Numbered from the stretch's first letter, positions 7,357 to 16,659 are shown. The stretch is 49,566 nucleotides of DNA from Planctomycetota bacterium (GCA_022841245.1 JALHRW010000014.1:1-49566), one strand, 5' to 3'. Numbers and translations are program-made. The notes: generated by a model not told the origin, from the letters alone.

Positions 7357-10300
7357 ATGGCCGATGACGTCACCCCGACGCTGCGCGAGCCCCCAGCCGG
7401 AACGGCGTCCGACGATGGCGGAATCAGGACGGTGGGCGAGGCGGTGGGCGAGGCGGCGGATGCCGCGCCGCCTGTGCTGTGCGCGCCACCGCTTAAGGGC
7501 ATCAGCGAGCCAGCCGGGCGCTACGCAGTCGCCAGCCTGCTCGGCCGCGGCGGCGGCGGCGAAGTCTGGGCGGTCGAGGACCGCCGCCTCGGCCGCATCA
7601 TGGCGGTGAAGGTGCAGGCATCCGGCAGCGCCGGCGACGCGTGCGCCGCCGAACGGTTCGCTGCCGAGGCCCGCACCACCGCCAGCCTCGAGCATCCCAA
7701 CGTGCTGCCGGTACACGACCTCGGCGAGACCGCCGACGGACGCCTGTGGTTCGCCATGCGCCAGGCTACCGGCGTCACCCTGGCCGAGGCGATCGCCCTC
7801 GCCGGCGAAGGCCGCGTGCCCGAGCCCATCCGCGACACCGCTGACCGTGTGCAGGTGATGATCCGTGTCTGCGAGGCGGTGGCCTACGCGCACAGCCGCG
7901 GCGTCGTCCACCGCGACCTCAAGCCAGCCAACATCATGATCGGCGAGTTCGGTGAGTTGCTGGTCCTCGACTGGGGCTCGGCCGAGCGCTCCGGCGCCGG
8001 CGGAGAGGCCGGTGTGGTCGGTACGCCCCTGTACATGTCGCCGGAGCAGGCCCGCGGCGAGCCGGCCGATGGGCGCAGCGACGTCTACGCCCTTGGCGCA
8101 ACCCTGTGGCAACTGCTCTGCCTGCGTCCGCCGCTGCTCGCCCTCGGAGAGGGCGAGGATTTCTGGGAACGCAAGCGGCGCGGCGACATCGAGGAGCCGC
8201 CAGCCGGCGTCGCCGCGCGCATCCCGTCTGACCTCCTAGCCATCGCCCGCCGCGCGCTGGCGCCAGCGCCGTCCGCGCGCTTTGCCAACGCCGCCGGGAT
8301 GGCCCGGGCCCTGCGCCTGTGGCTTTGCGGGCGCGACGCCGCCGTCATCTGCGATCAGGCCGAGCGCACCGTCGCCGAACTTGAACGTTCCGGCGACCAC
8401 GCCGCCTTCATCCGCGTCGAGAACGAGTTCCGCCGCGCCTGCGAGCTCGACAGCGCAAGCCAGCGCGCCCGCGACGGGCTGGCCCGCGCCCAGCGCGGCC
8501 ACATACGCCACGCCATCGCCAGCGGCGACCTAACCCTCGCCAAGGAGATCCTCGACACCATGCAGCCCGCACCTCCCGATCTGGCCGACGGCGTCGCCGC
8601 TGCGGCGAGTCGCCGCCGCAGCATGCGCATCTCCCTCTACGCCGCCGCCGCCGCCGCCGTGCTCCTCGCCGCCAGCCTCGGCTGGTGGGCCTGGCGGGAG
8701 CACCGCGCCAGCCTCGGCGCGTGGCAGCCGCTGTGGTATCGCGACTTTACCGTCGCTGGCGCCGGCGCCGACCCCTCCTGCCTTCGCACCCACGAGATGA
8801 CCGGCCGCTTCGCCGGGGTCGAGGCGCAGGGACCTGACGGCGTGCTGCTGCACGAGAAGAATCTGTTCTGGCTCGACGGCGTCACCGACCGAGGCGATGT
8901 CCGCCTCACCGCCGAGGTGGTGTGGCCGCATGTCGTCGACGGACTGGTGCTGTACGTCAACGCCCGGCGTAGCGAGGCGATCGACAAGGTCGACATCGTC
9001 CCCGGCTTCGGCGGGCACATCGGCGCCTTCCTCGGCACACGCACGTTCCTCTCGGTCAACTGGCCCAATGAGCGCGGACAGCCGTTCCGCTTCGCCGCGC
9101 CGGCGCTGCGCCCGGGCATTCCGTACCGCCTGTCGCTGACCCACGCCAACGGGCGCCTCGCCATCGCCATCGACGGCACCGTCATCATCGACGAGCCAGT
9201 GGTGCTGCCGCCGCGGGGCCCGGAGTTCCGCAGCTTCGCCCTGCGCCCGTGGTCCGACGTGCTGGTGCGCAGGCTGACGGTCGAGCGCCTCGCCCTGCCT
9301 GAGCGACCCAGCCCGCTGCTTGCCGGCGACACCCTACTGGCCGGCGACAGCCCGCTGCAGGCCATTGCCCTCTTCCAGCAGGTCGCCGAGGACCATCCCG
9401 GTGGTGCGCTGGCCGAGGACGCGCTCGCCCGCGCCGTCCTCGCCGGCTGCAAGTCGGGGGCGCCCAACGCCTGGAAGGAGCCGCTCGGGCGGCTCGAACG
9501 CGCCTTCCCCTCCTCGCCACTGCTCAAACCCTGCCTCGAGGCCGAGGCGATGACGCACTGGACCGCGGGCGCCCTCGACCAGGCCGTTGATCTCGCCGGC
9601 ACACTGCAGCGCCGCTTCCCCGACAGCCACATCGCTGTCGACCTGCTCCACCGGCGGCCCGATCCCCTGCCCGAGGCGGTCCTCGCCCGCCTGCTCGCGT
9701 TGATACGGCAGACCCCAGGCATCGAATACCTCGACCTCAGCGCCCTGCCGGTCTCCGATCTCGGCTTCCTCAGAGGCATGCACCTGCGCTACCTCATCCT
9801 GCACCGTACTGCCGTCAGCGACCTGTCGCCGCTGGCCGGCATGCCGCTGGTCGATCTGACGGCGCGCTATGCGCCGCTGGCCGACCTCACCCCCCTGCGC
9901 GGCATGCCTCTCCAGGTCTTGCATCTCGACCATACCCGCGCCAACGACCTGTCGCCACTCGCCGGCATGCCGCTGCGCCGCTTCAGCGCCATCGACGTGC
10001 CGCTGGTCGAAGGGTCGCTGCGCGACGTCTCGCCGGTCGAACTGCACCTCTCCGGCTCCGGCCTCGGTGAGCTGCCCGATATCGGCTACAATGAGATGAC
10101 GACGCTCGACATCCGCCGCACGCACATCGCCGACCTCGCGCGGCTGCGCTCGGCCCGTCGTCTGGTGCACGTCAACCTCGAATACACCGCTGTTGTCGAC
10201 ATCTCCCCGCTGCGCGAGGCTCCGCTGCAGCGCCTGAGCATCTCGCGCACTCACGTCCGCGACGTCGCCAGCCTGGCCGGGGCGCGACTGCGCTTCTTTG

Positions 10301-11073
10301 ACGCCGACGATGCGCCGCTGACCGACGTGCGCGCGCTCGCGGGCATGCCGCTGCGCACTCTACGCCTCGACAACACGACCGTTTCCGATATCTCGATGCT
10401 CGATCTCTCTGCGATCGACTGGCTGAGCATCAACGGCACGCGCATCACCGACATCGCTGCGCTGCGCGGCATGCCGCTGCGCGGACTGGCGATCGCCAGG
10501 ACGGCGATCACCGACCTCGACCCGGTGCTGGGCATGACCCAGCTGCAAAACCTGACCTTCACCCCGGCCAAAGACCAGGAGCGTTTCTGGACCGCGCTGG
10601 TCGCCAAGTTGCAGCAGGAGGGGCGCCACGAGCTGGCGCGCAACATCGGCCAGCGCCTGGCCTGGGCGAGCGACGACCCGGCGCGGATGAAGGCCGTGGC
10701 CGAGCCGCAGCAGGGCCGCCTGCGCTTCGACACCCAGACCTACGTCGACGCCGCGACCGCGCGCAAGACCGCCCGGCGCCTCGGCGCCCGCCTGCCCTGC
10801 CTGAGCGGACCGGCGGATGAAGCGCGACTGCTCGCCCTGCTCGGGCCGAACTGGTACCGCTGCTGGCTCGGCCTGGACGTGGACGCCGACGGCGCCCTGG
10901 TCTGGGAGGATGGCAGCAAGGCGACCTGGACGCGGCCCGCCGATCCCTCGGGCGCCGCCGCCGGCGCCTGGCTGGCCGGCTTCAACCAGCAGGGCATCAT
11001 CTGGTCGCGCGTCGCGGCCGACGGCAAGGAGACATGCAACCTCGTCCTGGAGTGGGACGCCCCGACGCCGTAA
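7357..11073 (+). CDS. Membrane Ser/Thr protein kinase with beta-sandwich, LRR and lectin-like ectodomain
   Basis: A complete Hanks-type kinase (1238 residues from ATG 7357; a GTG at 7354 is also possible). Glycine loop GRGGGGEV ~63-70, VAIK-type Lys at ~85, HRDLKPAN at ~185-192, DWG in place of DFG at ~205-207 (common in PVC kinases), SPE at ~228-230. Helical repeats lead to a membrane helix at ~426-446. The outer part holds a concanavalin-like beta-sandwich (~455-645), TPR/YbgF-like helices (~650-785), SDS22-like LRRs with the recurring 'PLxGMPL' core (~790-1070) and a C-type-lectin-like terminus with CWLGL and VWEDG (~1125-1234). It probably phosphorylates cytoplasmic proteins in response to an envelope or extracellular ligand. 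Ligand and targets are unknown. Confidence 0.92.
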   Translation: MADDVTPTLREPPAGTASDDGGIRTVGEAVGEAADAAPPVLCAPPLKGISEPAGRYAVASLLGRGGGGEVWAVEDRRLGRIMAVKVQASGSAGDACAAERFAAEARTTASLEHPNVLPVHDLGETADGRLWFAMRQATGVTLAEAIALAGEGRVPEPIRDTADRVQVMIRVCEAVAYAHSRGVVHRDLKPANIMIGEFGELLVLDWGSAERSGAGGEAGVVGTPLYMSPEQARGEPADGRSDVYALGATLWQLLCLRPPLLALGEGEDFWERKRRGDIEEPPAGVAARIPSDLLAIARRALAPAPSARFANAAGMARALRLWLCGRDAAVICDQAERTVAELERSGDHAAFIRVENEFRRACELDSASQRARDGLARAQRGHIRHAIASGDLTLAKEILDTMQPAPPDLADGVAAAASRRRSMRISLYAAAAAAVLLAASLGWWAWREHRASLGAWQPLWYRDFTVAGAGADPSCLRTHEMTGRFAGVEAQGPDGVLLHEKNLFWLDGVTDRGDVRLTAEVVWPHVVDGLVLYVNARRSEAIDKVDIVPGFGGHIGAFLGTRTFLSVNWPNERGQPFRFAAPALRPGIPYRLSLTHANGRLAIAIDGTVIIDEPVVLPPRGPEFRSFALRPWSDVLVRRLTVERLALPERPSPLLAGDTLLAGDSPLQAIALFQQVAEDHPGGALAEDALARAVLAGCKSGAPNAWKEPLGRLERAFPSSPLLKPCLEAEAMTHWTAGALDQAVDLAGTLQRRFPDSHIAVDLLHRRPDPLPEAVLARLLALIRQTPGIEYLDLSALPVSDLGFLRGMHLRYLILHRTAVSDLSPLAGMPLVDLTARYAPLADLTPLRGMPLQVLHLDHTRANDLSPLAGMPLRRFSAIDVPLVEGSLRDVSPVELHLSGSGLGELPDIGYNEMTTLDIRRTHIADLARLRSARRLVHVNLEYTAVVDISPLREAPLQRLSISRTHVRDVASLAGARLRFFDADDAPLTDVRALAGMPLRTLRLDNTTVSDISMLDLSAIDWLSINGTRITDIAALRGMPLRGLAIARTAITDLDPVLGMTQLQNLTFTPAKDQERFWTALVAKLQQEGRHELARNIGQRLAWASDDPARMKAVAEPQQGRLRFDTQTYVDAATARKTARRLGARLPCLSGPADEARLLALLGPNWYRCWLGLDVDADGALVWEDGSKATWTRPADPSGAAAGAWLAGFNQQGIIWSRVAADGKETCNLVLEWDAPTP

Positions 11074-11093
11074 CGGCGGAGCGCCGCCGGGGC

Positions 11094-11223
11094 ATGGCGC
11101 GGACTGATCTGGCGATGCTCGATCCTGCCCAGACCGGCATGCACGTGGACTATGCGCTTGGGCCGGGCGAGGAACGCCCCTATGCTGAAAATGCCGACTT
11201 CGCCGCTGGCGACCAGTCTCGGC
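11094..11223 (+). pseudogene. Frameshifted remnant of a kinase-gene 5' part
   Basis: This stretch lies just after the stop of the active kinase gene. It reads (frame of 11094) DLAMLDPAQTG ... AENADFAAGDQS, which lines up with the post-kinase helical region of the upstream paralogue (CELDSASQRAR ... RHAIASGDLT). The homology then continues in the next frame as LGTELIDHMQPA against LAKEILDTMQPA. The simplest reading is a tandem copy whose kinase domain was deleted and whose linker picked up a frameshift. The alignment was made by eye over about 45 residues and similarity is modest. Confidence 0.5.
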
Positions 11224-13749
11224 ACGGAGTTGATCGACCACATGCAGCCCGCATTACTTCCCCGTCGCCACATCGTCATCGCAGTCATCGCCACGACGCT
11301 CGTCCTGGCGGCGGGTATTGCACTGCTCGTCTGGCGTGAACGCCAGGCCACGAGCGGGGAGTGGCAGCCCGTGTGGGCGCGCGACTTCACTGCTCCCGGT
11401 GCCGATCCATCGTGCCTGCGCAGTGCGGTGATGACCGGGCGGTTCGCCGGGGTCGAGGGCATGGGTGTCGATGGCGTACTGCTGCATGCCTGGAACCTCC
11501 TCTGGCTAGAGGATGTCACTGATCGCGGCGACGTGCGCCTGACCGCCGAGGTGATCTGGCCTGATGCAGTCGACGGGCTGGAACTCCACGTCAACGCCCG
11601 CCGCAGCAGCGCCATCGACAAGGTCGATACCCCGCCGGGGTTCAGCTGCACCGTGGGAGGCTCCCTCGGTGTGCGCACCTACATATCGGTGACCTGGCCA
11701 GGCGAGCGCAACCAGCCCACCCGGCTTGCCTGCCCGGAATTGCAGCCCGGCCGGCCATATCGCATCACTCTGACGCACGCCGAGGGCCGCATCGCGGTGG
11801 CCATCGACGGGACGGTCATCCTCGACCAGGAGGAACTGCTGCCGCCGCGCGGACCCGAGTACTGCAGCTTCGCCATCCGCCCGTCCACCGACGTGCTGCT
11901 GCGCAGTCTCAGCATCGAGCGCCTCGGCCTGCCCGCGCGACCCAGCCCGCTGCTGGCCGGAGATGTGCTGATCGCCGGCGACAACCCGGCGCAGGCGGTA
12001 GCCGTGTTCCAGCAGGTTGCCGATGACCATCCGAAGGGCTCTCTCGCCGAGGAGGCGCTGGCGCGCGCGGTGCTGGCCGCCTGCAAGTCGTCGGACGTCG
12101 AGGCGTGGAAGGATCCGCTGGCCCGGCTGGGCAGGGAATTCCCCGGGTCGCGCCTGCTCCAGCCATGCCTGGAGACGGTGGCGCTGAAGCACTGGACGCG
12201 TGGCGATCTCGCCCAGGCCCTCGACATCGCGGAAAGGCTGCTGAAGGACCATGCTGACAGCCAGGTCGCCACGCTCCTGCTGCATCGCCGGCTGTACTCC
12301 ATGCCGGGGGGTGACGAGATCACCGCTTCGCAGGTCATCCCGCCAGCATCGCTGGACCGCCTCATCGGCCTGCTGCACCGGACCAGGAACCTGGAATACA
12401 TCGACCTCGCCAATCTCGCCATCAGCGATCTCTCCGGTCTGCGCGGCCTGCAACTGCGCTATGTCAACATCCAGAGCAACCCGCTCTCCGACCTCGCGCC
12501 GCTGGCGGGGATGCCCCTGATCGAGCTGAACGCCAGCTACAGCAAGGTGCGCAGCCTCGAACCGCTGCGCGGCATGCCGCTGCAGGTGTTGCGCATGGAG
12601 GAGGCACCGATCGAGGACGCCGCAGCCGTCTCCGGCATGCCTCTGCGCAGCCTGCGCATCGGCAGCGCCCCAGCCTTCGACCCGAGCAGACTCCGGGATA
12701 TCGCGCCGATCGACCTGGCGCTCTACCATGTGCCGATGAGCGAGCTGCCGGCGATCGACTACACGCGCATGGTCGTGCTCAACATCCAGCGCACCGACGT
12801 GATGGACATCTCACGCCTGCGCTCGGCCCGCAAGCTGATCAACGTCAATCTCGAGTACACCAAGGTGGCGGACGTCTCGCCGCTGCGTGAAGCCCCGCTG
12901 CAGTGGCTGAGCACCTCGCGTACGCGCATCACCGAGCTCTCCTCCCTGGCCGGGGCGCGGCTGCGCTGGTACGATGCCGATGATTCCCCGCTCATGGAGG
13001 TGAAGTCCCTGGCCGGCATGCCCCTGCGCACCCTGCGGCTGAACGGAACCCTGGTCACCGACCTGTCGACGCTCGACGTCTCGGCCCTCGATTGGCTGAC
13101 GCTCGACCGCTCGCTGGTCACCGACCTGTCGCCGTTGCGCGGCTCGCCGCTGCGCGGCTTGTCCATCGTCCGGACCGCGATCACCGACCTCGATCCCATC
13201 CTGGCCATGCCGCAGCTGCGCAACCTGAAGTTCACCCTGGGCAAGGATCAGACGCAATTCTGGGACGCCTTGATCAAGCGGCTGCAGACCGCGGGCCGGC
13301 TCGAGCTGGCGCGCAGCATCTCGCACGCCCTGGCCTGGGAGATCGGCGATCCCGTCCGGATGAAGTCGCTGGCCGAAGCGCACCAGGGCCGCCTCCGCTT
13401 CGACAGCCAGACCAGGATGGAGTTCGCCAAGGCTCGCGCCCTGGCGGCGCAGTTCGGCGCCCGGCTGCCGTGCCTGACCGGCCCCGAGGACGAAGCCCGG
13501 CTGCTCAGCCTGCTGGGTCCTGCGTGGACCAGCTGCTGGCTGGGGGTCACTGCGGACGGCAAGGGCGGCCTGGCCTGGGACGACGGCACGGCGGTGGCAT
13601 GGAACCGGGTTCCTCCGCTGATGCCGATCCTGCCCGATACCGCCTGGTTCATGGCCTCGAACCGCCACGGCTTCATCTGGAGCCAGGTACCCGCCACCTC
13701 CAGCCACAGCCGGTGCAACCTGGTGCTGGAGTGGGAACAGGCACCCTGA
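11152..13749 (+). CDS. Kinase-less paralogue: TM-beta-sandwich-LRR-lectin-like protein
   Basis: This protein of up to 865 residues is closely similar to the kinase at 7357 from its membrane helix to its C-terminus, but contains no kinase domain. The first methionine is at 11152; ATGs at 11191 and 11242 are alternatives. The last, just before the TM segment, is the most natural because homology to the paralogue changes frame upstream. A membrane helix (~residues 41-60) is followed by the beta-sandwich with VDGLELHVNARR, helical repeats, LRRs with 'PLAGMPL' and 'PLREAPLQ' units, and the lectin-like tail with SCWLGV and WDDG. Topology predicts a short cytoplasmic tail and a large outer part. It could be a decoy or partner of the kinase, or a decaying copy. 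The long intact frame favours continued function. Confidence 0.85.
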   Translation: MRLGRARNAPMLKMPTSPLATSLGTELIDHMQPALLPRRHIVIAVIATTLVLAAGIALLVWRERQATSGEWQPVWARDFTAPGADPSCLRSAVMTGRFAGVEGMGVDGVLLHAWNLLWLEDVTDRGDVRLTAEVIWPDAVDGLELHVNARRSSAIDKVDTPPGFSCTVGGSLGVRTYISVTWPGERNQPTRLACPELQPGRPYRITLTHAEGRIAVAIDGTVILDQEELLPPRGPEYCSFAIRPSTDVLLRSLSIERLGLPARPSPLLAGDVLIAGDNPAQAVAVFQQVADDHPKGSLAEEALARAVLAACKSSDVEAWKDPLARLGREFPGSRLLQPCLETVALKHWTRGDLAQALDIAERLLKDHADSQVATLLLHRRLYSMPGGDEITASQVIPPASLDRLIGLLHRTRNLEYIDLANLAISDLSGLRGLQLRYVNIQSNPLSDLAPLAGMPLIELNASYSKVRSLEPLRGMPLQVLRMEEAPIEDAAAVSGMPLRSLRIGSAPAFDPSRLRDIAPIDLALYHVPMSELPAIDYTRMVVLNIQRTDVMDISRLRSARKLINVNLEYTKVADVSPLREAPLQWLSTSRTRITELSSLAGARLRWYDADDSPLMEVKSLAGMPLRTLRLNGTLVTDLSTLDVSALDWLTLDRSLVTDLSPLRGSPLRGLSIVRTAITDLDPILAMPQLRNLKFTLGKDQTQFWDALIKRLQTAGRLELARSISHALAWEIGDPVRMKSLAEAHQGRLRFDSQTRMEFAKARALAAQFGARLPCLTGPEDEARLLSLLGPAWTSCWLGVTADGKGGLAWDDGTAVAWNRVPPLMPILPDTAWFMASNRHGFIWSQVPATSSHSRCNLVLEWEQAP

Positions 13750-13758
13750 TTCCGGACG

Positions 13759-15360
13759 TCAGCCCAGTTCTGGTCCGGCGATGGCCCATAGCCCGGCGCC
13801 GCTGGTCGAGCGGCCGCCGCGCAGCATGCGCGTGAAGCGGCGCTCCTCGACGAAGCCCAGGCTGCCCAGCCACGCGCACCACGTCGGATCGTCCACCGCA
13901 TCGAGGCCCACCGGCCCGGCATGGCCGGCGCCGATCGCGCTTGAGACCAAGGCCTGGGCAGTCGCCAGATCCGGCGCGACCACCGGTCCGAACTGGGTGA
14001 ATACCACGCCGGGGCGTCCGAGCAGACAGCCACGCACTGCGCCTCCGCCGTCCGTCGCGACCCAGGCGAGGTCGGGATGGCGCCGGTGCAGCCAGCGCAG
14101 CAAGGCTCCCCGCTCGGATCCGAACGCGTGCGCATCGAGTGCGGTGACCGCGGCCAGATCGTCCTCGCGCATCGATCGCACACCGGCTGCCGGAGCGGCG
14201 GCCGCCGGGCGCGGGCGCAGGATCAGGCGGCGCAGCTCCTGGTGGTCGGTGAAGCCGAGCCGCTGATAGACCGGCCGACCGGCTGCGGTGGCGTCGAGTC
14301 CGAGGACGGCGTCGGCCGAAAGCGAGGCCATCGCCGCCTGCATCAGCCTGGTGCCGATGCCCATGCGGCGCAGCGCGGGATCGACCAGGACCATGCCGAT
14401 CCAGGCGCAGCCGGGGAAGGCGAGGACGGTGGCCGTGCCGATGACGCGGCCTTGACGCACGGCGGCGAAGCAGCCGTGAGGCTGCAACTCGATGAACATC
14501 CGCCAATCGTCGGGCAGCTGGTTCCAGCCTGCCAGGGCGCACAGCCGCATGCCGGCATCGATGTCGTCGGCGCCCAGCGGCCGGATGGCGATCCCACCGG
14601 CCCCGGCGTAGGACGGCTGCTCGGCGAGCCAGGCGAACCGCTCACGAACGAAGGCCAGCTGGTTGGCTGCGATGCTTGCGATCATGGCCGCGCCGGCGGC
14701 AGCGTCGCCGCCACGCGCGTCGCCCCACACGCCGGAGCAGTCGCGGCAGCCGATGCCGAAGGTGTTCAGGTCGCTGCGGCGCAGCTTGTTGCCCAGGCCG
14801 CCGCCCGCCGGCAGCGCCTCTTCCGGCGGACGGACCACCGCCGGGCGGATGGCGAGGATGCGCGAGATCTCCGAAGCGCCGGCGTGCAGCTCGCCCTCGC
14901 CAAGCCGCGCCCCCTCCTCCGAACGGTCGAAGGCGGCGCCGCACTCGACCATCAGCACCTTGAGCAGGCGGTCCTGGGCGTTGATCTCGCGGATCACCGG
15001 TCCGATGAAGAAGTTGCCGCCGTGGCCGTTGACCACCACGACGCGTTCGAAGCCCTGCCGCTCGAGTCCATCGAGCAGGTCGCGCACCACCGCCATCGCC
15101 GTCTCCGGTCGCAGCGAGAACGAACCGCGGAAGCCGGTGTGCTCATGACTGGTGGCATAGAACAGCGGCGGCATCTGCGCGGCGCCGAGGCTCCTCGCCA
15201 GCAGGCCGGCGAAATGCTCAGCGAGGATGGCGTCGGTGAGCAGCGGCAGGCGGCCGCCATGCTGCTCGCACGAGCCGATCGGCAGGACGGCGATCCGGGT
15301 CGGCGATTCCTGCCAGTCGCTCGAGGTTGCGTAGCCGTCGAGGGCGCGTTCTGGGATCAT
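13759..15360 (-). CDS. Creatininase-family amidohydrolase fused to two GNAT domains
   Basis: A 533-residue fusion. Residues 1-240 are a creatininase/mycofactocin-MftE-type metal hydrolase: PIGSCEQHGG with metal ligands E32 and H34, D43, NGHGGN at 111-116, and HAGASEIS with E164. Residues ~257-382 are a GNAT N-acetyltransferase with the acetyl-CoA loop RRMGIGTRLM (331-340). Residues ~394-520 resemble a second, degenerate GNAT of the Acetyltransf_18 kind. The ATG at 15360 overlaps the stop of the upstream oxidoreductase by four bases (ATGA), so the two are translationally coupled. Creatininase proteins normally end near residue 250. The fusion may hydrolyse an amide and acylate the freed amine, or carry out two steps on one metabolite. 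No substrate can be named. It converges with the LRR gene at 13749. Confidence 0.88.
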   Translation of the reverse strand: MIPERALDGYATSSDWQESPTRIAVLPIGSCEQHGGRLPLLTDAILAEHFAGLLARSLGAAQMPPLFYATSHEHTGFRGSFSLRPETAMAVVRDLLDGLERQGFERVVVVNGHGGNFFIGPVIREINAQDRLLKVLMVECGAAFDRSEEGARLGEGELHAGASEISRILAIRPAVVRPPEEALPAGGGLGNKLRRSDLNTFGIGCRDCSGVWGDARGGDAAAGAAMIASIAANQLAFVRERFAWLAEQPSYAGAGGIAIRPLGADDIDAGMRLCALAGWNQLPDDWRMFIELQPHGCFAAVRQGRVIGTATVLAFPGCAWIGMVLVDPALRRMGIGTRLMQAAMASLSADAVLGLDATAAGRPVYQRLGFTDHQELRRLILRPRPAAAAPAAGVRSMREDDLAAVTALDAHAFGSERGALLRWLHRRHPDLAWVATDGGGAVRGCLLGRPGVVFTQFGPVVAPDLATAQALVSSAIGAGHAGPVGLDAVDDPTWCAWLGSLGFVEERRFTRMLRGGRSTSGAGLWAIAGPELG

Positions 15361-16613
15361 GGCAGCAGCTCCTGCAATTCGACGGTGCGGCGTTGACGGC
15401 GGCTGAGTTCGGCGGCGAAGCACATGGCGTGAGTACGCAGGGACTCGTCGGCCGAGGTACGCATGCGCGAGCCATCGCCGCTCGCTACCGCGTCGATGAA
15501 GGCCTCGAAAAGCAGGGCGTCGCCACCACCGTGGCCACCCTCTTCGCTGAGATCGATGGCCTCGGTGCGTTCGCTTCCGAAGACATGCACGGTCAAACTC
15601 TGCGGACTCTGCCGGTAGACCAGTTCGCCGAGCGTGCCATGCACGCGTACGCTGCGCCCGCCGCCGGCGGACAGCCCGGTCATGGTGAATCCGGCGGTGA
15701 TCCCGCCGGGGAACTCGAGGTTCACCACCTGATGGTCGACCGTGTCGTTGTCGCAATGCCAGACGCAGCGGCCGTACGGTCCCTCCTGGATCGCCTTGAG
15801 GTGAGCCTCGCGCGAGTGGTCGACCGGGCTGCACATGGCCGCCGGCCAGCCGCTGCGGCGCTGCGTATCGACGTAGCAGCGGAACGCGGAATAGGTGCAG
15901 GTCGCGAGATGCGGACAGCCGTCGGAGCAGCGCGCCGGGGCGCCGGCCGGGGCGTTGCCGGCATGGAACCAGCTCAGCGAGCCGAACGAGGAGACACGCT
16001 CGGCGGTGGCGCCGACCAGCCAGCTCAGCCAGTCGAGGTCGTGGCAGCTCTTGGTCAGGATCATCGGCCCGGACTTGACGCTGTTGGCCGCATTGCCGCG
16101 GATGTAGCTGTGCGCCTGGTGCCAGAAGGCGACGTGCTCGGACATCTCGACGTGCACGATCCGCCCGATGATGCCGCTGTCGACGGTCTCTTTGATGCGC
16201 TGGTAGCCAGGCTGATAGCGCATCGAATGGCAGACGGCGAGGATGCGGCCCGATGCGCGCTGCGCCGCGGCGATGGCCCGGCAGTCCTCGAGGGACAGCG
16301 CCATCGGCTTCTCCAGCAGGACATGCCAGCCCCGGCGCAGGCAGGCCAGCGCCGCACCCAGGTGCTCGCGATCGTGGATGGCGATGACCGCAGCGTCGGC
16401 CTCGACGCCGTCGGCGACCATCGCCTGCCAGCCGAGGTGGCGGGCGGAGGCGGGAAGTCCGAGCGCGTCGCCAAGCACGGACAGACCGCCGGCATGGACA
16501 TCAGCGATCGCCACCACCTGCACCGATTCCGGCCGGCGCCCCGCGCAACGCGCGAACATCGTCCCGCGCCCGCCAGCGCCGGCGATGGCCAATCGGATCG
16601 GTCGGTCGTGCAT
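15357..16613 (-). CDS. Gfo/Idh/MocA-family oxidoreductase
   Basis: An NAD(P)-dependent sugar or cyclitol dehydrogenase-like protein, 418 residues. The Rossmann loop GAGGRG is at 11-16, the family EKP motif at 101-103, and the KSCHDLDW segment with the catalytic-type His at 188-195. A four-cysteine cluster (C229, C233, C239, C246) is seen in one subgroup of this family. No signal peptide is present, so it is cytoplasmic. It is the first gene of a two-gene operon with the creatininase-GNAT fusion. Its promoter contains a TetR-type operator, and the TetR gene diverges from it. A G-rich ribosome-binding site precedes ATG 16613. Confidence 0.92.
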   Translation of the reverse strand: MHDRPIRLAIAGAGGRGTMFARCAGRRPESVQVVAIADVHAGGLSVLGDALGLPASARHLGWQAMVADGVEADAAVIAIHDREHLGAALACLRRGWHVLLEKPMALSLEDCRAIAAAQRASGRILAVCHSMRYQPGYQRIKETVDSGIIGRIVHVEMSEHVAFWHQAHSYIRGNAANSVKSGPMILTKSCHDLDWLSWLVGATAERVSSFGSLSWFHAGNAPAGAPARCSDGCPHLATCTYSAFRCYVDTQRRSGWPAAMCSPVDHSREAHLKAIQEGPYGRCVWHCDNDTVDHQVVNLEFPGGITAGFTMTGLSAGGGRSVRVHGTLGELVYRQSPQSLTVHVFGSERTEAIDLSEEGGHGGGDALLFEAFIDAVASGDGSRMRTSADESLRTHAMCFAAELSRRQRRTVELQELLP

Positions 16614-16631
16614 GTCGCCCCCGTCTCATCG

Positions 16632-16659
16632 ATTGTAACCAACTGGTTGGTTACTGCAA
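16632..16659 (-). promoter_or_regulatory. Sigma-70-like promoter for the oxidoreductase operon
   Basis: On the minus strand TTGCAG (plus 16654-16659) and TACAAT (plus 16632-16637) are separated by 16 bases, close to the consensus. The -10 box lies 18 bases upstream of the oxidoreductase ATG at 16613. The TetR-type palindrome at 16635-16654 fills the spacer, so repressor binding would block RNA polymerase directly. Confidence 0.65.
16635..16654. promoter_or_regulatory. TetR-type operator
   Basis: A 20-bp palindrome with 9-base arms GTAACCAAC and GTTGGTTAC around a two-base TG centre. Its length, symmetry and A/T-C/G pattern match many TetR-family operators. It lies between a divergently oriented tetR gene (16739) and the oxidoreductase operon (16613), inside the predicted promoter of the latter. 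The tetR gene itself is probably autoregulated from the same site. Confidence 0.75.
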
